Assembly: GCA_008360975.2 (NCBI GenBank)
Contig: CM039189.1
Location: 9,242,056-9,306,055 of the forward strand
Reading direction: 5' to 3'
Length of the DNA stretch: 64,000 nucleotides
Source: Lichenostomus cassidix
Lineage: Eukaryota; Chordata; Aves; Passeriformes; Meliphagidae
In this document: in pieces, positions 13,101 to 25,100 of the stretch
How positions within the stretch are numbered: the first letter of the stretch is position 1
How the letters are laid out: each line of letters opens with the position of its first letter
Notes under the pieces: model-generated
Seen by the model: the letters and a program-made list of their open reading frames with translations, nothing else
The model's database searches: none
What the model was told of the DNA's origin: nothing
Translations under genes and position numbers: made by a program

Positions 13101-16100
13101 TGTTTTATAAACAAAGATAAAGTTTGGATGTTTTTTGAAACAGTGTCTCGAGATTTGGACAGTTCAGGCCTGGCCAATCAGGCCTAGGGGGAAGTTTCTG
13201 GCTGACCAATCTGGGCGACCTCTGAAAAGTCTATATATATTGAAATCAAAATAATAAACTTCCTCTTTCTTGCCACACTGAGAACTTGGGTCCTTTTCTC
13301 TGCTAGCGGCTCAACAGCGACACTTGGTCATAGCATAGTATTCAGTGCATCCAGGCTGCTTGTAATGCATTTTTTTTCTAAAGTAAATGTCAAAATGTGT
13401 TTATTTTTTTTCCCTCTAATTGTGATTTACAGCATCATATTATGACCCTTTGGATTCTGTAAAAAAAGTGAATTTAGGGAGGGCACGAGAAACATCATTC
13501 AATCATAGAACCATAGAAATATTTAGACTGGGGAGGGATGTCTAGCAGAATCTAGTCCAACCTCCTGCTCAAGTAGGTTTAACTTTTTGTGTTGCTCAGG
13601 GTTTTTTTTTGCAGTTGAGTTTTGAAAATCTCTAAGGATGGAAACTGGCCCTTGTCCCAGGACTGTACCACTCACTGAAGAGTTGTTTTCTTTATGTCCC
13701 AACTGGAATTTCCCTTGTTGCAGCTTGCATCTGTTGCCTCTTGCCCTGTTACTGTGCACCTCTTGGAAAAGTCTGGCTGTCTTCTATATCACTTCACTTC
13801 TGGTACTGGAAAACTGTAATCAGATTCCCCCTCAGCCTTCTCTTCTCAAGGCTGAGCAAACCCAGCTCCCCCAGCTTCTCCTCCTGCGTCATGTGCTCTT
13901 GGCCCTCTTGGTGGCCTCAGCTGGGCTTGCTCTGATCTGATAATAAACCTTAAAAATTGTTAACTATTTTTTCCACTGTTTGATGCAGTTTCAGTTTCCT
14001 TGGGTAACATTCAGTCAAGTTGACTTTTGTCTTCACTTGAGATGTGAATTTGGAGCCAAAAAGAAAATTATTATTTGTTTACTCATCTTTGTGTGCTTTT
14101 TTCCCCCTTTATTTTTTTTTTCTTAAATCATCGCCACTTGGATAGTATCACCCTAAGCATTCATTTGTCAATGCAGTACATTTTCTGTACCCATCACTAC
14201 TTGCATGTAAGATAATACTTTGGGCGAAGTTATTATCTTGCCTTGCTGGACATCTCCCTGTGAGGATACAATTGTTATACTAATATATCATCTATATTTC
14301 TCTTGCAGTGGAAAACATAATTCCCTTGTATTCTGCATTCAGATCATCTGAATGTACAATTTTCAAGATAATGTTTTCCTTTCTATGCCCCTCTGTTTTG
14401 CCTCTAAATCTCTCTTCTTCCACAACACCTCAGTCACTGATGCATCCTTCTGAAATGCTGAGTCCCCTTTTACTGACAGGTTGAATTTGGGTAAAGAAAG
14501 AAAGCAATTATTGTTTTCCTAGTATTTCACTTTTTTCTTAGAATTTTTGTATTCTAGGTGTTAGTTCAATGTTAAATTTCATTGTGGCTTAGCCAGGTAA
14601 ATGAAACATGAACAATAATAAGTGTCTGTAACCCTGTTGCTGACTTTATTATTGCATTGAATTATTGTGGTGGGAGACTTTTAACTTCCTGCATATAGAT
14701 GGGACAATAAATGCTGCCAGTGATGATAGGGCACACATGCATGAATAGAGTAGCTAAGAAGTATCTGCATTAAGTTAGTGACCCATCATTCGCTTAGTGA
14801 TGGTACTCTGAGTTCCATTTTGAATGTGATAAGGAGCCTAGAGCATGAGGTAAGGGCTGATCTTAGAACAATCTTGAATCAAAGAGGAGCAACTGTGAAC
14901 TTCTTTACTTAAAGTGGAAAAATGAAAAAAAAGGTATATAACATTTAAAATAGTCTATGGGAAATGCTGAATGCTGTCCAGTTAAGCTACTGGGTTTGAA
15001 GAAGTCCTAGAGCTGAATGGAGAGGAGGAGTGATATTTCCCCTAAATCAAAGATTCAGAGATGAACTGTAGCTCACACAGCATTTTACACTGAACTTTTA
15101 TGGATTAATACCACCTGGAAAGAACATTATGAATAAAAGCTGTCTCATGAAAAAGAGGAGATGGGGTTCATTGGCCCAAAAGCTTTCAGAGTACTTCAAG
15201 AAAGGATAAAGTGAAGACAATAAAAGTTCAGTGTTATCACAGACATACAATCATGTTGCAACCTCCATGGTAAAAAGAACAGAGGAGTTGTCCTACAGGG
15301 AGGAGGTGGAGCAAGGATTAGCAATCAGTATAGAGGATAGGAATTAATTAAGGTAGAATGATTGCTGGGAGAAGAGTGTAGAAATGCTGCTTGTGTAGGT
15401 GGAAGCAGGATTGAGTTGCACACCAGAGCTTCCAGTTTATCGCCCAGACTCCTAAGAGAAATTAATCAAACTGAGGATAGGTCCATTTAATTGCAGACCA
15501 CCAAACACATGATCTGCATGGAGAAACAGCCAAGTCATGGACATCTACAGTGCCTGTAATGCAGGCTCATTGGAGTGGGGTCCAAGAGGTTACCCATGTG
15601 AAGCTACAGCCATGTCTGTATTTTCGGTCACTTACATGTTTTATACAGGCAAGTCTGAAGTGTTAAAATCTATTTATCTAAATATATAGTTATGCACCTG
15701 AAGTTTACATAATTCATCATTTTATGGATACATGTCAGCCTTATCAAATGCATCGTGTATGTGTGTTTGTTTAGGCAAATTGTCAGAATGCCTCTGTTTC
15801 TTTTTCAGAAAAGGAGCCTAATTTCAAAGGCATTTAGAAAAAAGTTGGTAACTCAGACGCAGATGGCTGCAGAGGCGGAGGTGGGAGAGAATGGGGAAAG
15901 ATGAGTTCTGGCAAGGAATCACATTTGTTGCAGGTGCGCTTGTTTTAGAAGAATGGGATGCTGTCTGGGAATGAATGAGATCCATTCCTCAGCAGCATGT
16001 ACAACCTGCCAAACACCCTGGGTGGCCTCCGACGGCCTCAGAGACTTTTGGTCAGAGAGAAGTTCTAAAAATGTCTAAACTTGCTGGCATTCCCGTGCAA

Positions 16101-19100
16101 AAGCTGTGTTAGTCGGGAGCTGTGGGGTGTTCCTGGCTGTTTGGCAAGTGGGCAAAGTTAAGGTTACTTAGGTGACCTGAGCTGAGTGTGCAAATGCTTT
16201 CAAAGGATTTGAGTATGTAATTGAGGAGTTTTAATTTCTGTGGTCAATTTTTCAGAAAGCTGCCTTGTTTCCCAAAGGGCTTTTTGGCAAAAGTGGAAGT
16301 TAGATCCCTGCTCCTTTAACTGCATCCAGACTTGGTGGAACTTGAGAACAGCTTTTTATGTGGTTTGCATCCATACCATCCCTCTCATACTTTGATCTGA
16401 TTCCTCTCTGTGTTACAGTGTCTGTGACTGTGACATGCGTGTCTTCTGCTTTCCCTCCATCATCTGGAATGTGGGGTTTTGGTGGTGATTCTGCAGTTTT
16501 GGGAAGTCATTCATAAACTTGAGTCTGGAAAGCAAAGCTGTGCAGTTTTGCTGGCTTGCTGTGTAATGGCTTTTGAATGAGTCATGCACGTTCTTGTGAG
16601 CATTGAGAGTATGTTACTGTCAGGCTTGAATTGAAGGTTTTAGTTAAAAAATAGTATGGAAAGACAAATGAAGCACAAATGCAGTCATGTGGAATTACCT
16701 TTTAGTAGAACATTTCTCAAAGTTTCCTTGTCTTCTCCCTAGGCTTTTAACTCCAAAACTAAGAGACACTGACAAATAATTAATTAATAGGAAATTTTGG
16801 CAGGGCGCGAGAAATATATTTGCTCTTTTTGTGATAAAAATTTTGAGAGTAGAACAGGAGAAATAGAACGTAGCAAAATATAACAGATGTTTAATGCTGG
16901 GATGAGTGCTGCAGGTTATTGAATTAGGTACAATTAATTGTCTGGTAGTTTATTGGCTTGCCTGGGTACTTTAGAGTTTTCCTTTATTATGTTTGGTCTT
17001 GGGTACACCAAACAAAGGCAAAAGGATTATTGCAAGATATAAGGGCAGAATTCGCCTTCTGCAGCGATGAGGCACACCCTAGAAATTTATCGCTCGATTT
17101 TTTTTCCTTTTGTATGTAGTCCTTCTTTGCTTTCTCCGCATTCTTAGCATGTCTCAGAAATTCCAGCATTTTTAGTAATGAATCAGTGAGAAGAAGGGGA
17201 AAAGTCCTGTAATTGCTTTTTCCATTGTGCTTGTTAAAACGGCGTTGTGGGAAATGGACCCAAACACTGTCTTTTAAGTGTTGTTGAGTCTGAGGCAGGT
17301 GGTATTAACTCAGGACTGCATTAACTCTTTTCAAATCTCTTTCCTGTTTCCTTGAGGAAACATGCCTGGTGTATATATGTGGCATGGGCTGTTTGCCTGC
17401 CTCTTGCATTGACATTTTAATTTGGTCCATGATATAAATATCATTTCCCTAATCCCCCCTGCCCTGACCCTGTTTTGTCTTTTCTTCAAAGTGAGTTGAC
17501 TTTTTTTTCTTGAAGGAGGGGGGAGGAGATGGGAATGGTAGCTGGCTGCTCTAGTTTGGAGCATTAAATGCTCAGGGAAAAAATCTCAGAGTAACTGTTG
17601 TTTCTTTCTTTGTATTCACATGGAAATTTTTAATCTCCATCAAAGGATCAGGGGAAAATAACGTTGAGATTCAACAAGAGAGCCCCCAGCTTACATGGAA
17701 TTTTTAAATGTTATTTGGCTTTATCCTTTAAACGATGAGAACCATGAACTGTGTACCTACAGGGTTCAGAATTAACTTTTCTCTTTCTTCCAACACACCC
17801 TCTTCTTTTTTTTTTCTTTTTTTTTTTTTGTTTTTCCCTCCTTTTTTCTTACATCTTTGTTGTTCTGCATAAACATGCAACTTCTTTCTGGCAAAAACTG
17901 TAAATTGCCTTGGGATTTGTTTAGTTATATTTCTGTATACATTTCTAACATTAATTATGAGCACCAGTCTGGAATACAGCCTCATGTTCTTTTGATGTGA
18001 TCTGAAGAATCTCTGTTGAAGGCCATGGAGCTAAGATCAGAACCCAACCCAGTGTATGCTTGCATAGCTGTACAAGAGCTAACATTTGCCTGTTAAATAT
18101 ATATATATATATACAAATACATATAAAAGGGCTAAAGATCTGCTTGTTTGTAGTGGGGATTCACAAACACTATCTGCACCTGTAGATGTGGTTGATTGTG
18201 CTAACAGTGATAGCAAGGGAAACCCCCTGCAACTACCCATGGAGGGTAACAGCAGATTTCACAGGTGGGTGCTGACAGCAACAGTAGATTTCATGCTTCA
18301 TCACAGATTAATAAAACAGGGAGGATATTAAAATGCTAATACTCATTAATACTATTTTATGGTGTTTAACATTAAACATGGAAAATTAAAATGAATGACA
18401 GCCGGTAAATGGAACTGACAGTTGTGTTCAGGGTGTCTGAAGCTGGTGAGAACTAGCTGCAGGAAGCAAAAGCTGTGGATGCTCCTGTTCCTGCTGTGGA
18501 TGCTCCTGTTCCTGCTGTGGATCAAGCCAAACAGCACCTACTGTTACCTAGACTTGTGCAAGGTCACCTAAAATTAGACTCAAATAGACTCTTCTATTAT
18601 TGTAAAATATTTTACGAGAATTTTTCCTTTCTAATTGGTCAGAACCATTATTTTCTGTGGCCTATGACAGAGTCTTCAGCCATACATACATCTAAGAGCA
18701 GAAATCACAGCCCACTAAACAATAATTGTGAAATACCTTTTCTTCTTCTTTTTAAGGGGTCTGTATTAGTTTTTTTCTCCCCAAACTCTTCTTGTGTTTC
18801 AGTTGGCTACATTGTTCTTCATTTCTTGCTGAAGTTTCAATAAGCTTCATCCCAAAGGCAGTTGCATTTCAGCAACAAGTAAAAGTTGGTCCTCTGTGGG
18901 CCATAATGTAATGTAATATAATATAACGTACATAGATACAAACTTAATTCTGCCATGTTGTAGACTGTTTTAAGTTTATTTATGGTTAAAAGTCTCTGAA
19001 AACCTCTGCATAGCTGTGTTATAATATGAAGCTTATTGACCTAGGGTGCTTTCATCTAATATTCTTTCACAAGTAAAACTTTCTAATTTAGCATGAACCT

Positions 19101-22100
19101 TATCCGTGCCTTCACTGAGACACAAAAATCCCAGAAACACTGGGAATACATAGAGTACACAGGGACCAGGGATAAAGGCATTCTAAAGGTGTAATTGTCC
19201 TGCTGGTAATAACAGTCTGTGGTAAAATAACAGTCATCTGACCAAGTAGCCAAATTTGCACCTTAATGTTTTAGATTTTAAATAAAATTAAACTTGAATA
19301 GTCTAGGTTTATAATGCCCGAGTCTGAGTCTTCAATCTGCATAGCTGACTGCAAGTGACTGATCTGTGCTCTTAGCTCTTATGTACAATTAATATTGAAT
19401 TTTCAAGAAGGTTCTTTTGCTTTTAAAATATTTAATCTTCACTTGAGTTCCCAGTATTTTCTTTCACTTGCACTGTGAATTTCAGCTGCCCAGTTGTCTT
19501 CATTTCTCCCACTTGTGCACCATCTCTTGCAGCCCCTGTAGTTGTGACCTGCTGCGTGAATGGCAGATTCCATGCCAGAGATACTTCTTTTTGCATGTTT
19601 AAAATATGATCAGTATCAACCCCTTTCAAAACTGCTGCCAACTCTTGTCCTCAGCATACTGGAGCCACAGAAGGTGCTTCAGGGATTAGTGTGTGCCCCT
19701 CTCTTCATTTACTAGCAGACATCTAACAGTACTCTCTATCTTTGGTGGTTTCATTGAAAACCTGCTACTTTCTGTTGAGGTGAAAACAGACAGATAGAAC
19801 TTCAAAAATCAAAGTTTACGGAATGAAAAGTCATGAAAAAGGGCCTGTCACTTGGGCTGGATTTTATGAAAACATATTTATTTTGGCAAATGTTTCTCAA
19901 AGGCAGGTTCATGTTTATGCTCTCTACCGTCTGGAGTTTGCTGTGAGGTGTCAAGAGCATGCTTACTCCACGTTGGTTTAGAGTTGGATTTCTGCCAAAA
20001 TTCTGTGTGCCCTCCTCTCCTTCCGCTCACCCCTTTACTTTCTTTCTCTTGGTTGTAGCAGATTTTTCCTTCTGTTAATCTCAGCGCGTATTTCATTTTC
20101 ACTTCGTGGTGCTAATGAAAACAGTGAGCTTCAGAAACCAGGGGGCTCCAGGTTTTAAAACTGAAGGGAATGAAAAAAAGATGCTTTCTTCAGCTTATAC
20201 AGTCTTACGTTTATTTCTTCTTAATATAGGCATGTGAAGTTCAGGATTTGATTGTAGGATTGTAAGAATTTTAAACACACTAGACCAGAAACCTTTTTGG
20301 TTTGTATTCTTCTGTATCTAGATTACAGGCCGGTTGGTTCTTCCAAACTCTGGGGGATTTTTCTCTCTCCTGATGAAGGGTCTTCAGTCCCTCTGCATCT
20401 CCTTTGATTTAAATTCCTTTCCTCGCTCCAGCCAGATGTTTGGTTTCTCCCACTGTTGACAGTCAGATAATAGTCTCACACTATCACTTCCAATATCTAC
20501 ATTTGCAAGATCTGTTACAAAAAATTCCTAAATCTTTCTCACAGAGAGCCTTACTGTGTATTTTTACTACTTTCTAAAGGCAAATTCTTTTAATGTTGCA
20601 TATAAATTGTTTCAACAGCAAGCAGAGGCAAACCTTCCTGGTTTTCCTTTTCCAGTAAGAAGGATGTGTTTCTGAGCCACATCTTATGGATGACCCAGAG
20701 ATTTGCTCCACCTTTGGCAAAGGAATGTGGCTAGCACTTCAGAGAATTGCAGGAAAGCTTCAGGAGCTTGGCCAAGTAAGATTAAACCATCAAAAACCAG
20801 GGAAAACTGCAAAACTTTGTCTTTTCCCCTTTCCACTGCTTTCATTTCCTACCGTGTTGTGTTGTCCTCTGCATCAGACTATTTAAGACTGCCAAATACT
20901 TGGGTATTTTATAGGTAATATATCTTATAAATGCCATAGCCAGCCTCTGAGGGAAACAGAGGATTGTCGGTTTTGGATGAAGTATAAAACCCAAGCAGGA
21001 AATCATTGCTGAATGGCACAGCTGCAGGCAAACATTGTGAGCTAGTAAACTGCCCATCTGCACAGCCACACGTGTGTGGGAGCGCGGGGCCGGCGCGGCT
21101 GCGGCAGAGCGCGCCTGTAAGTGGTTAGCAGGCAGAAATTCGGTGATTAAAGAATGAAGTGTTTTGCTTCATTAGTTCCTGAAACACAGCTATCTGAAGG
21201 TGATTATAATCTTGTTTTCAAGCAGGAGGAGAGACTAAAGACTAGAGCTTTTCCTTGTTTGTAATAAAACATAAAAGCAGAATTTCAGAGGTGGGCTGGG
21301 GTTGATCGTCCCACTGCATGACAGAGGAGGTGACACAACCTGCATTGAGGACTGAAGGAAAAGTTTGTTAAGAAAAAGGAACACACTATATTTGCTCATA
21401 GGGCTGAACTGGCAATCATATCTGAATCTTCCCTTCAAAGCTACAGACAGGAAAGACTGTTTTGGTCCTTAGGTCTGCTTCGCTATCATTGACCTGAACA
21501 GGGGCCTGGGTGGGCTTTGAGCTGCTCTTAAAGTTTGAACTGTGTAAGATCCCCTTTGCTAGAGATTTTGCCAACCAAAATAATTTTCACTATACTCGTT
21601 CTAGTACTTGGCCTTTTATAATTTAATCTATTAGTTAGTTCCTAGTTTTGCTGTCTTCCATTCTAAACAACTCCTCTTTCTTTGTGGGTTATTATTTGTT
21701 GAGTACCCCTAGCCAAGCTCACTGTGTTAGTTCTCCCAATCCTTCCTCTGAAGTTTAGCACTTCCTCTTACACATGCCAAGTTTGAGTTCATTTTCCGCA
21801 TGATTTTCCCAAGTACTGCTTTAAATAATCCACAATTCAGTAACTAAATGGAGATTGTTAAAATAATGAAACAACAACAATAAAGCTCTTTTAAGACTGC
21901 ACTCCAACTGTAAAAACTGTTGATTTGGGGTTTTTTCCCAAATACTTTATTGAAAAATAAAATTATCTTCTCATAGTCAAAATTAAATTAGCAGGGTTAT
22001 AATCCCATTATGCAATAGACTTTCTACATTGATATTTGTCTTTTGGGGGAGTTTTTTGTTTATTCATTGCAATGTATAAATCAATGCAAGAATAAAGGTA

Positions 22101-25100
22101 ATCTAGTGATTGGGGCCCTTGTTTAAAGCATAGGTGGCTTGGGATAAAACCCATAGTGATTTCTCCACCTCCTAGTATTGGGGTGTCAGAATGGATATAA
22201 TAAAAGTTGAAATCTGTACGCAAAGAAGATGGTAATATTGCCAGCTGAAGCCTCTGGAAGCTTTCTGCTCACTTACATGTTTTGCATTGGAGCATCTAAC
22301 AAGCATGAAAGTCTTGGGACCTGAAATGGTTAAAATGTGCTAATTTCTCTTGGTTAAAGGACTGAGTCTTTAAAATGTTCTGGGTGTTTCATGTGAGCAG
22401 GAATACCATTAATGTATGCCTCATAAATATTTTAGTTTAAGGATCTGATATTTCTTATATCCTCAGCATTTCCATATTTTTATCACAAAGAAAAGGAGCT
22501 GCTTTGGTTTTTCCTCTATAGGCACTTTATTCTCTCTTTTCCTGTCAATTCATGCCATTTTTTAAGCTACACAAAGGGATTTCATTTTTTGTCATTGCAG
22601 TGTTGGTACTCTGCATTCCATTTGCACACAAGTATGAATTGTAGGATGATGACATATTAATTTTCGGCATTTTTTGTAAAATATAGGGGATGTAGTTCTG
22701 AAAATGAAGCTTTTTCCTAATTTTGAATCTTTCTTTTTATTTTAATACATTAAGGAAGCAGGAGACTAGTGGATATTGGCTTGCCATTTTGATTCATCTT
22801 CATGAAGTGTGCAAAATGTCTGACAATGTTATGCAGCGAAAATGAAGACATGTAAGTTTTAGCATTCACAGACTTCATGTGTACATCTCTTTCCCCAGGA
22901 CAATCACATCTCTCCGGAGTGAACTGATTCCGCATCTGGTTAGGAAACAGTTTTCTTCTCCTGCATCATTGCAGCAAGGACTAGACAACAAAGAAGAGGA
23001 CCAAAAGAAAAAAGAGCAAGCATCCCTAGGTCAGTACAATATCAAAGATTTGGGTTTATGGAAGTTTTGAGGTCCATGTGCTACAGGTGAGTTATTGAAT
23101 AGAGTACAGAGCTAGCCTGGAACACTATTTCAGAGATTTGGCATTTTTTTCCTCATGATAGCAAAGATTTCTTTTTCAAACAGTATTTTGTATTATATAA
23201 ATATTTTTGTCCTCCCTTATCTTGGTGTAAACCAAAAGCAAATCAGCTGGGGCTCTGTATTATTTTTTATGGAAAAAAGTTTGTTTCATTTTTTAAAATG
23301 TACTTTAAGGAGGGAGGTCCTAAAATTGCGTAGGACAACAGACTAACCCTTAACCACCCTGCACTGGGAACTGGACAGGATCTCAGATCCTGAAATTTAT
23401 TTTTAGCATTTCCGCTGTCTCCTTGTGTGACCTTGGGCAAAACATTGCATCTGTCCTGATTCCTTGATTCACACCTGCAGAATAAAAATAAGCACTTACT
23501 CACTACGTATGATAAAATCTGTTAATGATTGCTGAGTATCTAGCCATGGAGATGAGGTGAGGCTAAGATTTCCCTTCACCAACAGTATTTTAATAGTATT
23601 CCTCTTCAGAAAGTATTTCATTAAATCCTGTCTAACTTCATGCATGTGTGTGTTCCCCAGACATTTATAGTTTCATAAAGGAAGATAATAGCTTGCTGAA
23701 ACCTGCTCCAGATAACTCTTGTTGGAATGATCATAGAGGAGATATGAATGAAACTCTCCACGAAGGAAAAGTGCGCTGCTTCGTCCATATCATGAAGGAG
23801 GGGCTGTGCTTCCGAGTGAATACTCTTGGGCTGTACATTGAAGCCAACAGACAGGTGAGGAAAATACAGAAGTGCCACCTGGGAATACAGCAGTAATTAT
23901 GGGACATTTCAGCCTGCAGGAGTGACTCCCTGTGATACAGCTGAGGAGTATATGGGAATTGAACCAGTGCCACGTTATCCAGGCATATCATCCTGCTGCT
24001 TGCTGGATAGAGACGTGAGGCCAGGAAATAGTTCTGTTGCTGATTTACTCTAGGTTTGATTTAGCTGGGAAAACCCTCATCCTACACACTCTTTTGGTTT
24101 TTTGGGAGGGGCAAGACCTGCAGCCAGAGAGCCAAGAAGTGTGGAAAATAAGAATGGAAGTAGCTTTGATAGCTCATTTAATCAATGTCCTCCATGTCCT
24201 AAAAGCAAGATCACTTTTTACTGGACTCTTCTTAGAAGATGTTTGTTTCTGATAACAACAAAGGTTATTAACAATTTGCGGAAAGACTTAAACTACCCTT
24301 TTATTTAAATTACCTAATGATTTCCATTATGAAAGAATTTTTTTAAGAACAGGTTTCCTAACTGTGGCACTCCAGGTAAACATAGCGGTCAACTCTTGAT
24401 TTGATGCAGCATCTGTTCCAGCTTTCACTTTCACACTACTGAGAATTCATAAAATAAAAGAATCACAGATGAAAATGAGGGAAATCCTATGCTAGCTAAC
24501 AAGCTGATGATTAAAAGTTCTTCATATCTTTGTGATGCAGGGGTTTGGGTTTTGGGGGTCTTTTTACTACACTGGCTGATGCAATGTACAAATTCTCACT
24601 GCTCTGCTAGTGATGATCTTCATTTCTATCAGAAATGGACAGTTTCCTCTAGTTTTGAAAGACCAAGAAGGAGCGCAGTAAGGAAAGACTCAAGATTTCT
24701 GGAAGTGGGGCTGGAAAGATGATAAAATTGTATTGGGAGTTCTGGAATTGGTCACTGCCTTGCCTTTGCTCTCAGGCTGAGTTGATTTCTTTTTAATTAC
24801 CTTAATGGATTAATTCATGCAAACCAGAATTGCAGAATGGCAGCATGAGTTTACACACTGCAGCTCTTTTTCCTTGATGTTAGTAGAGGAACACAGAAAT
24901 AAAGTGATTTCCTTTGTGCTTAGGGACAGGAACAGAGGCAGCACTGCTGTCAGAAAGAGAAAACTTTCCCCAAAAATAGCAGGAACAAGTGTGCCCAAAG
25001 GGTTAAGGGAGAATACCACTTGCTAGGGGAAGTATGCGTGTACATTTGGCAGCAGCCACTTCAGTAAAAAGTTATTGAGTTAAGCCAGTCAGACTCCATG

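Larger units (their letters stand above)
4104..22898 (+). other. EIF2B3 intron of 18.8 kb (phase 2)
   Basis: This is the largest intron in the window. It contains an A/C-rich simple repeat (4339-4487), a 262-bp solo LTR (13061-13322), an antisense CR1 fragment (13499-13940), a T-rich tract (17801-17850), a short AT repeat (18097-18112) and a 21-bp tandem duplication (18473-18522). The short open frames here (60-136 codons) have no recognisable family. The remainder is unassigned intronic DNA. Confidence 0.8.

Noticed and set aside
13638..13940. Open frame of 100 codons rich in Leu.
   Set aside because: It lies within the antisense CR1 fragment.
23621..23991. Minus-strand frames of about 85 codons over EIF2B3 exon C.
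   Set aside because: Antisense shadows of a real exon.
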